Shown: in pieces, positions 54,640 to 64,000 of the stretch
Position numbering within the stretch: the first letter of the stretch is position 1
Layout of the letters: the number at the start of each line of letters is the position of its first letter
From: Piper betle
Taxonomy: Eukaryota > Streptophyta > Magnoliopsida > Piperales > Piperaceae
Direction: 5' to 3'
Assembly: GCA_033002965.1 (NCBI GenBank)
Contig: JAURVB010012626.1
Location: 124,001-188,000, forward strand
DNA: 64,000 nt
Program-made: the position numbers and the translations under genes
Notes under the pieces: model-generated
The model's input: only the letters and a program-made list of their open reading frames with translations
Database searches by the model: none
What the model was told of the DNA's origin: nothing

Positions 54640-57158
54640 ATATTAATCTACCACGATACTCGAATGGCAAAAGGAACATTTAAGTTAGTGCCACAAATTT
54701 TGAAAATGTACTAAGTTAAGCACGTACCTACATACATCGCACTGCTTCAAGGTTTGAAAGAGCACTAGTGTGGTCCATACATATCTCCATACAACTCACT
54801 CTCTTATTCGTGAAATCCGTAAAAATGGGTGTACTTATATAATAAGGTTGGGGAAGAGGCTTATATTATATGTTTCTAGAGCTTCAGTTTCAAAACCAAC
54901 AAGGGATCTGATCATTTTAGTTTTATTAAACATGGGTAAAAACACGGCTAAATGGCTTGACATCAGAGGGATCTGATAAAACACTGTTGATGCCATCCTA
55001 CGTCTTAAACACGATTAAACTCTATACGCAGGGAGTCAAGCAGAGAGGGAGAGTCCTACGGACCTGTAGTCCAAGCTCCAAGAGTATCTGCACATTTGCG
55101 ACGAGCTTGGACTCCAAAACCTACATTGGAACCCACTACTAAGTAAAATACTAACATCTTTATATGATGCATACTTGTGGTGTGTGTTCATACCACCAAT
55201 ACACCCTAATAAAGAAAACAATGCTAATAAAGTTATAACTAAACATGAGGCATGAAAATCAAGACATAATAATAATAAATAATAAATAAATAAATAAACA
55301 AGAAATGCAATTACAGATAATAGAAAATAATAAATATATAAACATGATCAATACTCTAATCATAAAATAATAATATAATTATACCATATAAATATACGGG
55401 TAAAAGTAATATCAACATATACTCGTGTTAGTAAATATATAAATAAATAAATAAACAAACAAACAATTAATACTCATTAATCATAAATATTAATAATATC
55501 ACAATCATACAATACTAGAATATATAATTAAATACAAATAAATAATAACATAAACATAACAAACAAATAAACAACTAAATAACTAAATGAACAAATAAGT
55601 ACAATTTAGTAAACATAATAAGACTAATATTCATAAGTAAATACAATATTAATAATAACGAATAATCATGCACACATTTATCATATATGATAAACATATA
55701 AATAAAAATAAAAAAATAATAATGAATAAATAAAGAAAGATAATCATAAGATTCAATCATGTTAAATCATGTGAATATGCATTTCAATCACAGATAACTA
55801 TGCAAGAACGGACGAAAACAATTAGAAAATGAGCAGAATCGAACCAAACCAAGTTGAACCAGACCGAACCGAATGGGTTGAACCAACATGTTTGGGTTAA
55901 CTGGAAAATAGGCTGGGTTGGCTGGGCAGACTTAACTCAATGGGCGGACTCGGACTTGCATTGGCAGGCTGGTGAACAAGATCCGGCTGGCGGACACGGA
56001 TGCGAACGAGGGCAGTCAAATGCGATGTGAGTAAACGGGTCGATCGAGGGAGCAGCGCAGTCTGTCACTTGAAAACTCCGATGGCAGAGTGACTGGGATA
56101 GCCGCCCATCGGGATTAACGGCCCATGCGACGGTGATCATGATGGTGGTGGTAGTCAGTGGAGTCACACAGTTGGCTAGCCGAAAATCGCTGTGGAAGGG
56201 GAGGTATTGCCATTGTGTGCGGCAACATTCCTGCCGGCAATCGCAGCCTTGGCCGAGGTTGTTGTTTGTCTTAAAATGGAAGATCTCGGTGAGGGAAAGC
56301 TATCAGGGTGCCCGAAGGTGGCACGCCGACACCGAAAAATGACTCGAATGGCTGCGGCAGCGGTGGAGGACACCGGCTTCAAGAGCTTTGTCGTTGGAGG
56401 ATACCACAACGATGCCGACGGTCATGAAGGGCATAGATAGAAAGGCGGCCACGAGGCGGTCATGGTGGTGCCGGATTGGTGGCTAGGGGCGAGGCAGAGA
56501 CTCACTTGCGGCAAGCCGAAATGTTGACAGCACTAGGGGGTAACTTTGAAAATTATTGGAAATCTTTATGGAAATAAGTAGGTGAAGATAAGGTTGAGTG
56601 TCAACTCAGATCTTGCCACGTGGCACAATCCGGATGTTCTACAACTCATGGCCTAGTGGGGCCCACCTATAGGTATATACAATATACATATTGACGGAAA
56701 TCTCGGATCGAGACCGTCCAATGTCGAAACTGATTCGAGTGACAAAAGTGACTCTATAGGCGGGAATCGAGGTAAGAAGGCTAAATGAGCCTCGATCCCT
56801 TTACTTAATCATGTTGGGCTCACAAGGACACAATCCAGTGATCCAAAATTCCTATGTTTCATGCAAATGAAATACCTAAAAATCCTAAACGGATACTAAA
56901 CGCTACAACAGCCTAAAACCCTGACTAAGTTATATAAATTGTCTGTATACCTCGCGTATACATTGATAACTCATGCTCTTATCATCTACATGTTTGGCAT
57001 ACTCAGCCATTATAACATGCTCATATGGCCACCTGGGCCCATAGTTATAATCTGAAAACTAGTCTAGCTCAAGCTTATTTGAACCAACTCAACACATATC
57101 CAAACCAGATAAACTACAATCAGGTAAAACTTTAACCCGAAGTTGAGGTTTTACAATA
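54640..57158 (-). mobile_element. Family D LTR (reverse), right part
   Basis: Continues after the solo LTR with ACTCGAATGGCAAAAGGAAC, complement of the forward D sequence at 48450. It contains the complement of the D TATA region (GTACTTATATAATAAGG, about 54829), the AAATA tract (55260-55790), a GC-rich part and the uninterrupted CTTGCCACGTGGCAC site (56624-56638). It ends at TTGAGGTTTTACA (57158), the D LTR start. The 3'-most ~360 bp of the LTR are absent at its left edge. Confidence 0.88.
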
Positions 57159-57440
57159 TGGCCCTACTTGAGCTTAGTATGCTCAAGGAGTAGCCCAGAG
57201 TTGTTGGATCAGGATTTATCAGATAGAGCATCTCACCTTGGGGGTTTCTAGTCCTCTTGGTTAGGAAGGACATTTGTAGGTGATTGTGGGCCTACAAATC
57301 GATGATCTGTTTGATTAGTCAGGAGGTGCGGTGTAAAACCCTGATTTTGCCGCGTCTAGGAATACATAAACATACTCATTGACCATTGGTACATCTCCTA
57401 AAGTTGGCTCTGACTGCTCCATAGTAGCTATCATGCTAGC
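57159..57440 (-). pseudogene. Gypsy pol relic after protease
   Basis: The minus strand from about 57440 to 57340 reads like the segment between protease and RT (SEPTLGDVPMVNEYVYVF, like the usual ED-P-V-EF-DVF block) with disruptions. 57159-57330 has no recognisable coding. It lies inside a reverse D element, adjoining its LTR, so the rest of pol is deleted. Confidence 0.55.
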
Positions 57441-57635
57441 TCAGAAAATCTGGTAGCCTTTGTTTTTCAATCTCTGTGCCCTATGATATGAGATGATCAT
57501 TGGCGTCACACTATTTATGCTTCTCCTTTGGATTACCAACTTCACCTTCCACATGAGATGATGGTGAACTTTCTTCTTCCTACAATCTATCAAACTCGTG
57601 TCTTGACATTCTATCCATCCCGAATATAGCATCAA
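57441..57635 (-). pseudogene. pro: Ty3/gypsy protease C-terminal relic
   Basis: A 64-codon minus-strand frame contains a corrupted GMDWLS-type motif (in two frames: FDAIFGMDRMSRH and, shifted, SLIDCRKKKV). It is followed by IISYHRAQRLKNKGYQIF, typical of the region after gypsy protease. Frames change within it, so it is a broken relic of the reverse D element's internal region. Confidence 0.7.
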
Positions 57636-59330
57636 ACTTCATCATAGGTTGCACTGTAGAATCAAAACAAAGTGTGTTAGTATTTTGTTACCGTGACACT
57701 TCTTACATACTATTTAATATTGGGTTTATCCTATCGACAGTGGATAATATTAATGACTTATATATAAAAATTTTTATCGATTAACTTAATTTTTTTATTA
57801 AAAAAACCTGACACCTGCTAGCAGTATAAAGTCCACCGTGCTATTCTATCCTGCCTCCTTCACCACGAGCTGCTTGCACTACATCTACTCCCTCAGCCTA
57901 TCCCATTATAGCAGCCAACACCCCCTGTCCGTCCCTGCTGTCCACGCTGGTTTCATTGCTATTGTCCACCCATACGTTGTTGCTGCCCCTCCACCTGAGG
58001 CTGGGCTGGAGGAGTCAAAGATTGGACACTAAGGCGGCTCAGGTAGCTCTCCTGTGTCTGCTATTGGGATCATTTCTGGTAATGATGCAGCTGTATTTTT
58101 GCCATTAGTAGAGTCTCAGCTAGTACGGCTGGTTGAGGCTGATGCTGTCGCTGGTATAGCTACTGCTGCGCGCGTGACGAGGACACTCAATTGCCCGGGC
58201 AAAATATTCATCTATGCCTATCCTGCATTGACCAATGTGCCTCTTCTAAAAAAATGGCATGGGGGATGATCCAGATGTACTCAAGTTTGCGGGGTCCTAG
58301 GTTAGTACGATGGCCTTTGGTTCAGCATGGTTGCCTGTTGGCTATCCCGGAGAGCATGCAGTGTAACAAACCATTTGCCTATCCCTCTACGAGGAATCCT
58401 ACTGTTCCTACCTTGCAGGCCTCTATCTCTCTCGACTAAACAGCATTGCTTGACCTCTGGACCCTCCTGGCATGATGATTTTGTGTGTAGCCTCGCTCTC
58501 AAAGGCCTCATCACTGCCTCCCTGAAGGATCGTACAATGAAACATAGACGCATGAAGGTTTAATATCAGGCAGCCCTGTGTCTTTCACTCTAAAAGAACC
58601 TAGCGTGAACCTCTCAGAGCGCCAAGAGCCTCCTGCTCTATTAGAGTCATATCACGGTTCTCTGGGCGGCAAACTCCATATAGTCTTCTCCTCAATAACG
58701 CTTGAGGAGAAATACTAGATGTAGAATACCAAGCAGAATTCGTCCCATGAAATCTAGTCTGAAGGGCAATATCCAAGATAAAGAGACTTGTTTGACCTCT
58801 AACATGTTCGTCATGCACCGATGCATCCCATGTGATCTAGTACCATCTATGTGTCATCAAACCATAAGATAGCTAGCTTTAGCTCTATTGCCCCCGTGAA
58901 CAAGCAGACTCCATTGGGAAGCGATCCATATCCCATTTCTCTCTTGGATTGAAAGCGGCCTCCTGCACTTTTGAGCTTTCACCTGCTCTTAATGCCTCAG
59001 TCTAGCAACGTCACTCTGCTCACTTAGCTCCTGGATGCCTAGAGCACGTGCTTCGCCCCTGAGCATCCCCTCGTAAAGCTCCAAACTAATTATTATAAGT
59101 TAAGTGGTTTAATTATTTTTTAAAAAATAATTAATTAAGTTAAAAATTATGAGTATATCTTTATTAACATATTAGATTTTATCCTTATAATTATCAGATA
59201 TGGCACTAACTTAACATTTTAGGTGATGTAACATCTCTACTCACAATAAGTGAAACCCTGACCTCCAAAATTTCTTTCAATGACTCATGACTTACCACCA
59301 TCCATCTATCACGGTCTCGGGTTTGCTCTG
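57636..59330. other. Unrecognised internal region
   Basis: About 1.7 kb between the protease relic and the TRIM/LTR remnants. Several short open frames on both strands (e.g. plus 58054-58269, minus 58302-58553), none with a recognisable motif. From position it should include the decayed gag of the reverse D element, but I cannot identify a knuckle or capsid block. An AT-rich stretch lies at 59080-59200. Confidence 0.4.
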
Positions 59331-59420
59331 ATACTACTAAAAAAGGCCCAACACAATTAGTACAAATTAATAAAACTTAGTCAATCTCTTCAAAAGTAAA
59401 TAATCTAGTTAAAATCATAT
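59331..59420 (-). mobile_element. Probable TRIM-1 LTR 3'-end relic plus primer site
   Basis: On the minus strand, CTTTTGAAGAGATTGACTAA ... GTTGGGCC and then TTAGTAGTATCAGAGCAAAC resemble the 3' part of the TRIM-1 LTR and its primer site as found at 19209-19260 (CTTTTAAGGAGATGACTTAG, TAGTATCAGAGC). Diverged, so identification is tentative; it could instead be another element with the same primer. Confidence 0.45.
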
Positions 59421-59430
59421 GCACATATCC

Positions 59431-60334
59431 TGTAACACCCCGATTCGGCGAACATCGCAAACTGGATTGAACCGATAGATTTCCAGAATACTAGTTCACA
59501 ACCAATTAAAATATAAAACCAACTTGACAGGGACCTATATATTCAAGGCATCAATAGACGAGAACCTTAGGGAAACTAATGGACAAATAGCACACCAAAA
59601 TCATGCAAAGACACTAATGATGGGGCTCATGCAATTAGATCATCCTAGATGCGTGAAATTTACTAGGGAGACTAAATTTTGAGACAAAAAACGACAATCT
59701 CCCTGTAACTAGGACATTGGAATAATTTTAATAATCTATAAAATATTTGACATTTACAAAAATTTTACAGAAATTTCATAAACTCATTCATCAATCATAG
59801 AAATGTTTCACATGCATTTCACCATAACCGCCGGTCATTCACATTTCATTTTGTACACAATTTACATTCTTCAAGCTGTTGGTTTAGCTCGTCTACACAT
59901 GGGCCCTTCTCCAGCAAATTCAAAGCCTCGAAGCTCCTTCAGTCCAAGCTTAATCTCTGCTTCGGGTACCTAAACAAGTATCAATGATTCGCATTCCTAG
60001 GAATTATTTATCGTACAGTTCATAGACTTTGTGGCTTGGAAAATTCTTGCACAAAATTTGGATAGACCAACGTGCCTTGTAGCATTTCGTTCACAAAATA
60101 GACAAAATACAGTTAAATGACACAAAGACTACCCAAATCCATCATGTCATATCAAAGGGCTCAAAGCTGGTAAGTTCACATCATGGAGTTCTGAGGCCAC
60201 ACGACTACAATTCAAACATAACAAAAAGGGAAAATAACAAAGTCTAAAAACAAAAGTCAGCACACACCTTTGCTGATCAGTGCCAAGGCTGCTCACCTAC
60301 ATAAACATAAGAAACACGTCAGCAACTGGTGTCA
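59431..60334 (-). mobile_element. Family E LTR end (reverse), truncated
   Basis: Starts TGTAACACCCCGATTCGGCG, the complement of a GGGGTGTTACA LTR end like those of B and D, but the following sequence (TTTTGAGACAAAAAACG, CTCCCTGTAACTAGG) matches neither. About 900 bp remain before a D fragment replaces it. Treated as a separate related family. Confidence 0.55.
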
Positions 60335-61008
60335 TTGGGTCCCACTAGACTATGAGTTATCGAACTTTTAGATCGTGTCATGTGGCAATATCTAAGCTGT
60401 GCACGTCAGCCCTGACTTCACCATGTTATATTTTTAGAGATTTTTACGATTTCAGAATTTACACCCTTTAGCACTACCACCGCTTTGGCTTGCCGCCGGT
60501 GAGTTTCCAACTTGTCCCCAGCCACCGGATTGGTATGATCGTGACCACCTCATGAGCAGCTATTAGTTCGTTCCCACTATCGCCACTAGCACCGTTGCAG
60601 TCGCCTTTGGCCACGACATTTTTGCTGTTACCGCCACTTTTTGAGCCATTTTCCGGTGCCGGAAACTATCCTTCAACAAAGCTGACTACCCCAAAAGTTT
60701 CCTTTTTCTGAAATCGACATTTTGAGACCACCCACAACCACTGTCGTGGCCGTGATCACCACTGGCGAGGACACTACACCCGGTGGCAAATACCTCCCTT
60801 TCCACGCCGATTTCTGACCAAATACTGGTCACACTCCACCGACCGCCGCCACCACCATCATGATCTCAACCAATGGTGACACCAGCTGCACTGTCGTTGG
60901 CATTTTCCAGTGATGGACAGTGCTGCTTCCCGACCAACCCCTTTACCCACGTCATGTTCACCTGCCTGCATTCCCGTCCGCATCCGCGTCCACTTGGTTC
61001 AACCCATT
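60335..61008 (+). mobile_element. Family D LTR fragment (forward)
   Basis: GGGTCCCACTAGACTATGAG through the GC-rich section (GCCGCCGGTGAGT, TTTGAGCCATTTT) matches 38728-39300. Both ends are truncated. Confidence 0.82.
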
Positions 61009-61313
61009 TGTAACACCCCAAATCTGGTTCACGTCATGAACCGAACCGGTATGTTACAAGCCCCGGTTAGGTGGGCTAACCCAAACCTAACTCATGCGGA
61101 TCCAAGCTCGGCGTCTTAAGATGAAGATATTACCGGTGCGCATGGTTGAATGCATAGAATCCTAACAAGATACTACATGGATGACAAGTAATATCTTCAT
61201 CTTAAGACGCCGAGATTGGATCTGCATGAGTTAGGTTTGGGTTAGCCGACCTAACCGGGGCCTGTAATATGCCGGTTCGGTTTACGAGCGTGAACCAGAT
61301 TTGGGGTGTTACA
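61009..61313. mobile_element. Inverted pair of family B LTR ends (palindrome)
   Basis: 61009-61132 is the complement of the B LTR 3' end (TGTAACACCCCAAATCTGG...AGATGAAGATATTA). 61189-61313 is the same end in forward orientation (TAATATCTTCATCTTAAG...GATTTGGGGTGTTACA). The arms of ~124 bp are over 90% identical by eye and surround a 56-bp spacer. The forward arm runs straight into a B primer site, so it is the 3' end of a forward 5' LTR. Confidence 0.9.
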
Positions 61314-61745
61314 GAATTGGTATCAGAGCCACTCTCGGTTGATTAAGATGAAAGATACTTTTATAGGTGATGTGTGTCAAAGATTGCTCCAAGTCGAGCT
61401 GGCAGGTATGTTTTCGTTTATTTTCTTTACATACAGACTTTTCTTCCATAAGTTATTTGGATAATAGCGTATTTAGAACTGGATTAGAAATATGTGGAAC
61501 TGACCTTAATTAAGCTAACAGGTCATCTCTATGGATTTTTATCATGATATCAGATTATTTGGTTAGATGTGAGCAGGGTATGTCGTAGTGCTAGTAAAGG
61601 TAGAATGGGTATAAGATCCCATCTTATACCAAATCTAGATGTCAGCAAGAATCTGACAGGATTGTCATGATAGGCTTAGAGACCCATTAGTTCTGTCAAT
61701 CGCATAAGTGAATTGGATGATTGACCAGGTGTTGGTGTCTTGCAA
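61314..61745 (+). mobile_element. Family B leader with intact primer site
   Basis: TGGTATCAGAGCC at 61318-61330, then a leader closely matching 7005-7085 (GATGTGTGTCAAAGATTGCTCC). No gag start is reached before the A LTR at 61746 cuts in. It shows what the unmutated B primer site looks like. Confidence 0.85.
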
Positions 61746-64000
61746 TGTAACGACCCGCCATTTTTCACAACATTGTGGGCCTAGCTGGCTAGGTGTTACT
61801 CACAATTTAGCAAATATGTCTAGCATTTCTAACAAAAACATATATAAAGATCCCACAGTCTTGGACCGTTTCCCAGTAGCCACACTTATTTCTCAAATAA
61901 ATAAAAAGGGAGTCCCCATATTTATTTTGCTCCATGCTCTGGTTGTCAATCACCTAATTTCGTATCTGCACACCTGCGGAGGCAATTCCGCGTTAGTGAT
62001 TACAACACTAAGTAGTATAATAGATAAAACAAGTCAAGTACATTCCACTATTTCCCTATGTTCATTTTAATATGCGGTGGAGCGATTCCGCTATACTCCA
62101 AAACAATGCGGAGGAGGTATCCGCTGTGATCCGCACACCCCGGCCGTAGCCCTTTTGTGGGGAGGCTACCACTACCATCTCCAGTGCCAGTGCCTCGCAC
62201 ACCCCGGCCGTAGCCTTTTTGTGGGGAAGCTATCACTGCACTCAGGTGATTGCTACGCCCCGTTTGTGGGGAAGCTCTCACTGCCAACTCTAGTGCCAGT
62301 GCCTCACACACCCCGGCTGTAGCCTTTTTATGGGGAAGTTATCATGCACTCTAATGCCAGTGCCTTGCACACCCCGGCCGTAGCCTTTTTATGGGGAGGC
62401 TATCACTGCACCATGTGATTGCTATCTGTGATTGCTACGCCTCGTTTGTGGGGAAGCTCTCACTACCAATTCTAGTGCCAGTGCCTCACACACCCCGGCC
62501 GTAGCCTTTTTATGGGGAGGCTATCACTGCACTCCAGTGCGATGGAGGAATCGTTGTGCCTCGCTCACCCCAGCCGTAGCCTTTTTATGGGGCGGCTATC
62601 ACTACTCCAAAACAATGTCGATGCATTACACAATTTACGCACATAATACGACCCCGTGTCGGACTGAGTCAATTCTTTGACCCCGGTTGCACTCGGTGCA
62701 TGGTGGTCGAATCTGGGCTCAGGCCGACCTAGGCTACCAACAAGGAAAGTACGATGTTCTACCTATTATACGTACCTGACTTGTGATTTCGTCTGACTGT
62801 AATCCGCTAACCCTAATCTGAATGAGGGCATAAAATTATACATTAGTATAATTTTATTTGCATGAACCTACATGCAACTACATGACTAGTATAACTATCC
62901 ATTTTGAAGATATAAAATATATCATGCTGGACTTCATTAATTATTTAATTTCCAGTAAGTCCAATGATAATTTATTATCAATGTGATATAATCAATTAAG
63001 TCCTTTTTTTCACATTTCCAATTAAATATCCCAAATAAAACCTTCATTTACCAGTTAATAATTTAATTATTAACCATACTCAATACTTAATTACTAGTAT
63101 TAGTATATTCTTTAACTGATTTGTATTATCCTAATTTAAGGATGTCACTAGTACAGTTATTTGTAATTTATTTTTAACTCGACCGTATCGAGTCATCCCA
63201 TATTTACAAAACTGCCATTCTTCTTCCCCGACGTCCTTCTCTTTCCCATACCTTCTTCTTCTTCGCACCCAAAACCAGCATGTCTTCTTTTCCTTCCACC
63301 CAATTTCAGACCCCATCTTCTATCTACCCCACTGATCCGATTGGAAAACCCCAAAGATCCAATCTTTATCCGCTGCTATCTCATGGAACTCGGACTACAC
63401 CCTACATGGGGACCTTAATTTCACCATTCATGGTGGCCGACCAGCAGCCATGGCGACCATGTCCTGCCCCATCAAGGTGACGACCAGCACCACCCCAGGT
63501 GACGACCAGTCTGCACTTTCCATGGCGGATCCACGTCTGGCCAGCAACACCACCCATGGCAACACCGACCTGGTCTCCCTTCACGTTCCTGATTTGCATC
63601 CCTCCTCGACGGTCTGACTCGGCCACCCAAGGCGACTCCGTCCGGCCAGCAGCACCGCCGGGAGCACTCCCTACTTCCAGCACGTCAACCCAACTCACAA
63701 GGATGGAAGATGGCGTTGTTGCTGCTGCAAAACATCAGGATGACCTCCTAGTGTTCCCCTTCTCTTCGTTGATTTCAGATTTTAATTTTATGTTTATCAT
63801 GCTTATTATCTAAACATGCTTATTATCCATTTGAGCATGTGTATTTATGCAACTAAGAAGAGGAAAGGAAGAAGAATTACCTGAGCGAAGGAGGAAGCCG
63901 GCGTTTGTCTGAAGAGAAATTATGTGGATGACGCCCTCCCCTTCTCTTTATATAATGTCATGAAGGCTAGGGTTTGTGAAAACTTACTTCGCCCGTATTT
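61746..64000 (-). mobile_element. Family A LTR (reverse), runs past the window end
   Basis: TGTAACGACCCGCCATTTTT at the left (LTR 3' end). The 40-bp motif is at 61973-62012, the inverted GGCTACGGCC satellite at 62080-62610, the palindromic cassette at 63168-63196, a GC-rich leader-like part, and a telo-box plus TATA block at 63946-63977. The LTR start lies beyond 64000, so target duplication and solo status cannot be checked. Open frames at 63402-63813 are GC-rich LTR sequence with no recognisable domain. Confidence 0.88.
62080..62610 (-). repeat. Minisatellite in A LTR, GGCTACGGCC type, inverted
   Basis: Complement of the 755-1375 satellite, with about six GGCCGTAGCC-type cores, two of them mutated (GGCTGTAGCC, CAGCCGTAGCC). 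Confidence 0.9.

Noticed and set aside
58054..58269. A 71-codon plus-strand frame with alanine-rich sequence
   Set aside because: Short, no motif, and situated within the decayed internal region of a reverse retroelement.

Overview
This window is a piece of a repeat-dense plant nuclear genome, almost certainly from a flowering plant. The evidence is Ty3/gypsy LTR retrotransposons of plant type primed by initiator-Met tRNA (TGGTATCAGAGCC), an Athila-type element with its own primer site, two TRIM families, and a hAT-type MITE. I find no host gene, rRNA gene, conventional tRNA gene or CRISPR array. I cannot name the species. Nearly every base belongs to, or lies inside, a mobile-element relic. 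Family names A, B, B2, C, D and E are local labels.

Layout. 1-97 is a family D LTR fragment. 98-4700 is a family A element: 5' LTR, tRNA primer site, frameshifted gag and pol cut off inside RNase H. 4700-19105 is a family B element with a decayed gag and a 3' LTR that is partly duplicated. A very young, reverse-oriented element C (7988-14554) sits inside it; it has near-identical LTRs, a perfect 5-bp target duplication (GCTGC) and one intact gag-protease ORF but no polymerase. 19105-24551 holds a TRIM relic, an unrecognised segment with internal duplications, and a solo family A LTR (21347-24269). 24552-30720 is a reverse family B LTR split by a solo B2 LTR (25610-30061), which itself contains a 1.6-kb long-inverted-repeat DNA element (25842-27485). 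30721-38220 is a reverse family D leader and LTR, split by a solo A LTR (34532-37984) that contains a tandem TRIM (36746-37521). 38221-40637 is a forward D LTR. 40790-47084 is an Athila-type relic carrying a solo A LTR and a second TRIM. 47235-57158 is a mosaic of D LTR pieces carrying two more solo A LTRs, one with a hAT MITE inside. 57159-61745 holds gypsy relics and inverted B LTR ends. 61746 to the window end is another reverse A LTR.

How the parts relate. Nesting gives an order of events: D and B are old hosts, family A LTRs inserted into D and into Athila, and TRIM, hAT and foldback elements went into LTRs of A and B2. Element C is the youngest datable insertion. Several insertions are proven inside the window by target-site duplications, and two have an uninterrupted paralogous site in another copy of the same repeat.

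Most noteworthy: family A LTRs carry different, unrelated minisatellites at the same LTR position; a palindromic cassette of about 40 bp is shared by A and B LTRs in opposite orientation and is amplified in tandem inside the foldback element; and all seven A LTRs keep one 40-bp motif resembling a 3' splice site. Coordinates of LTR ends with a TSD are exact. Junctions marked with about are approximate because I worked by eye.
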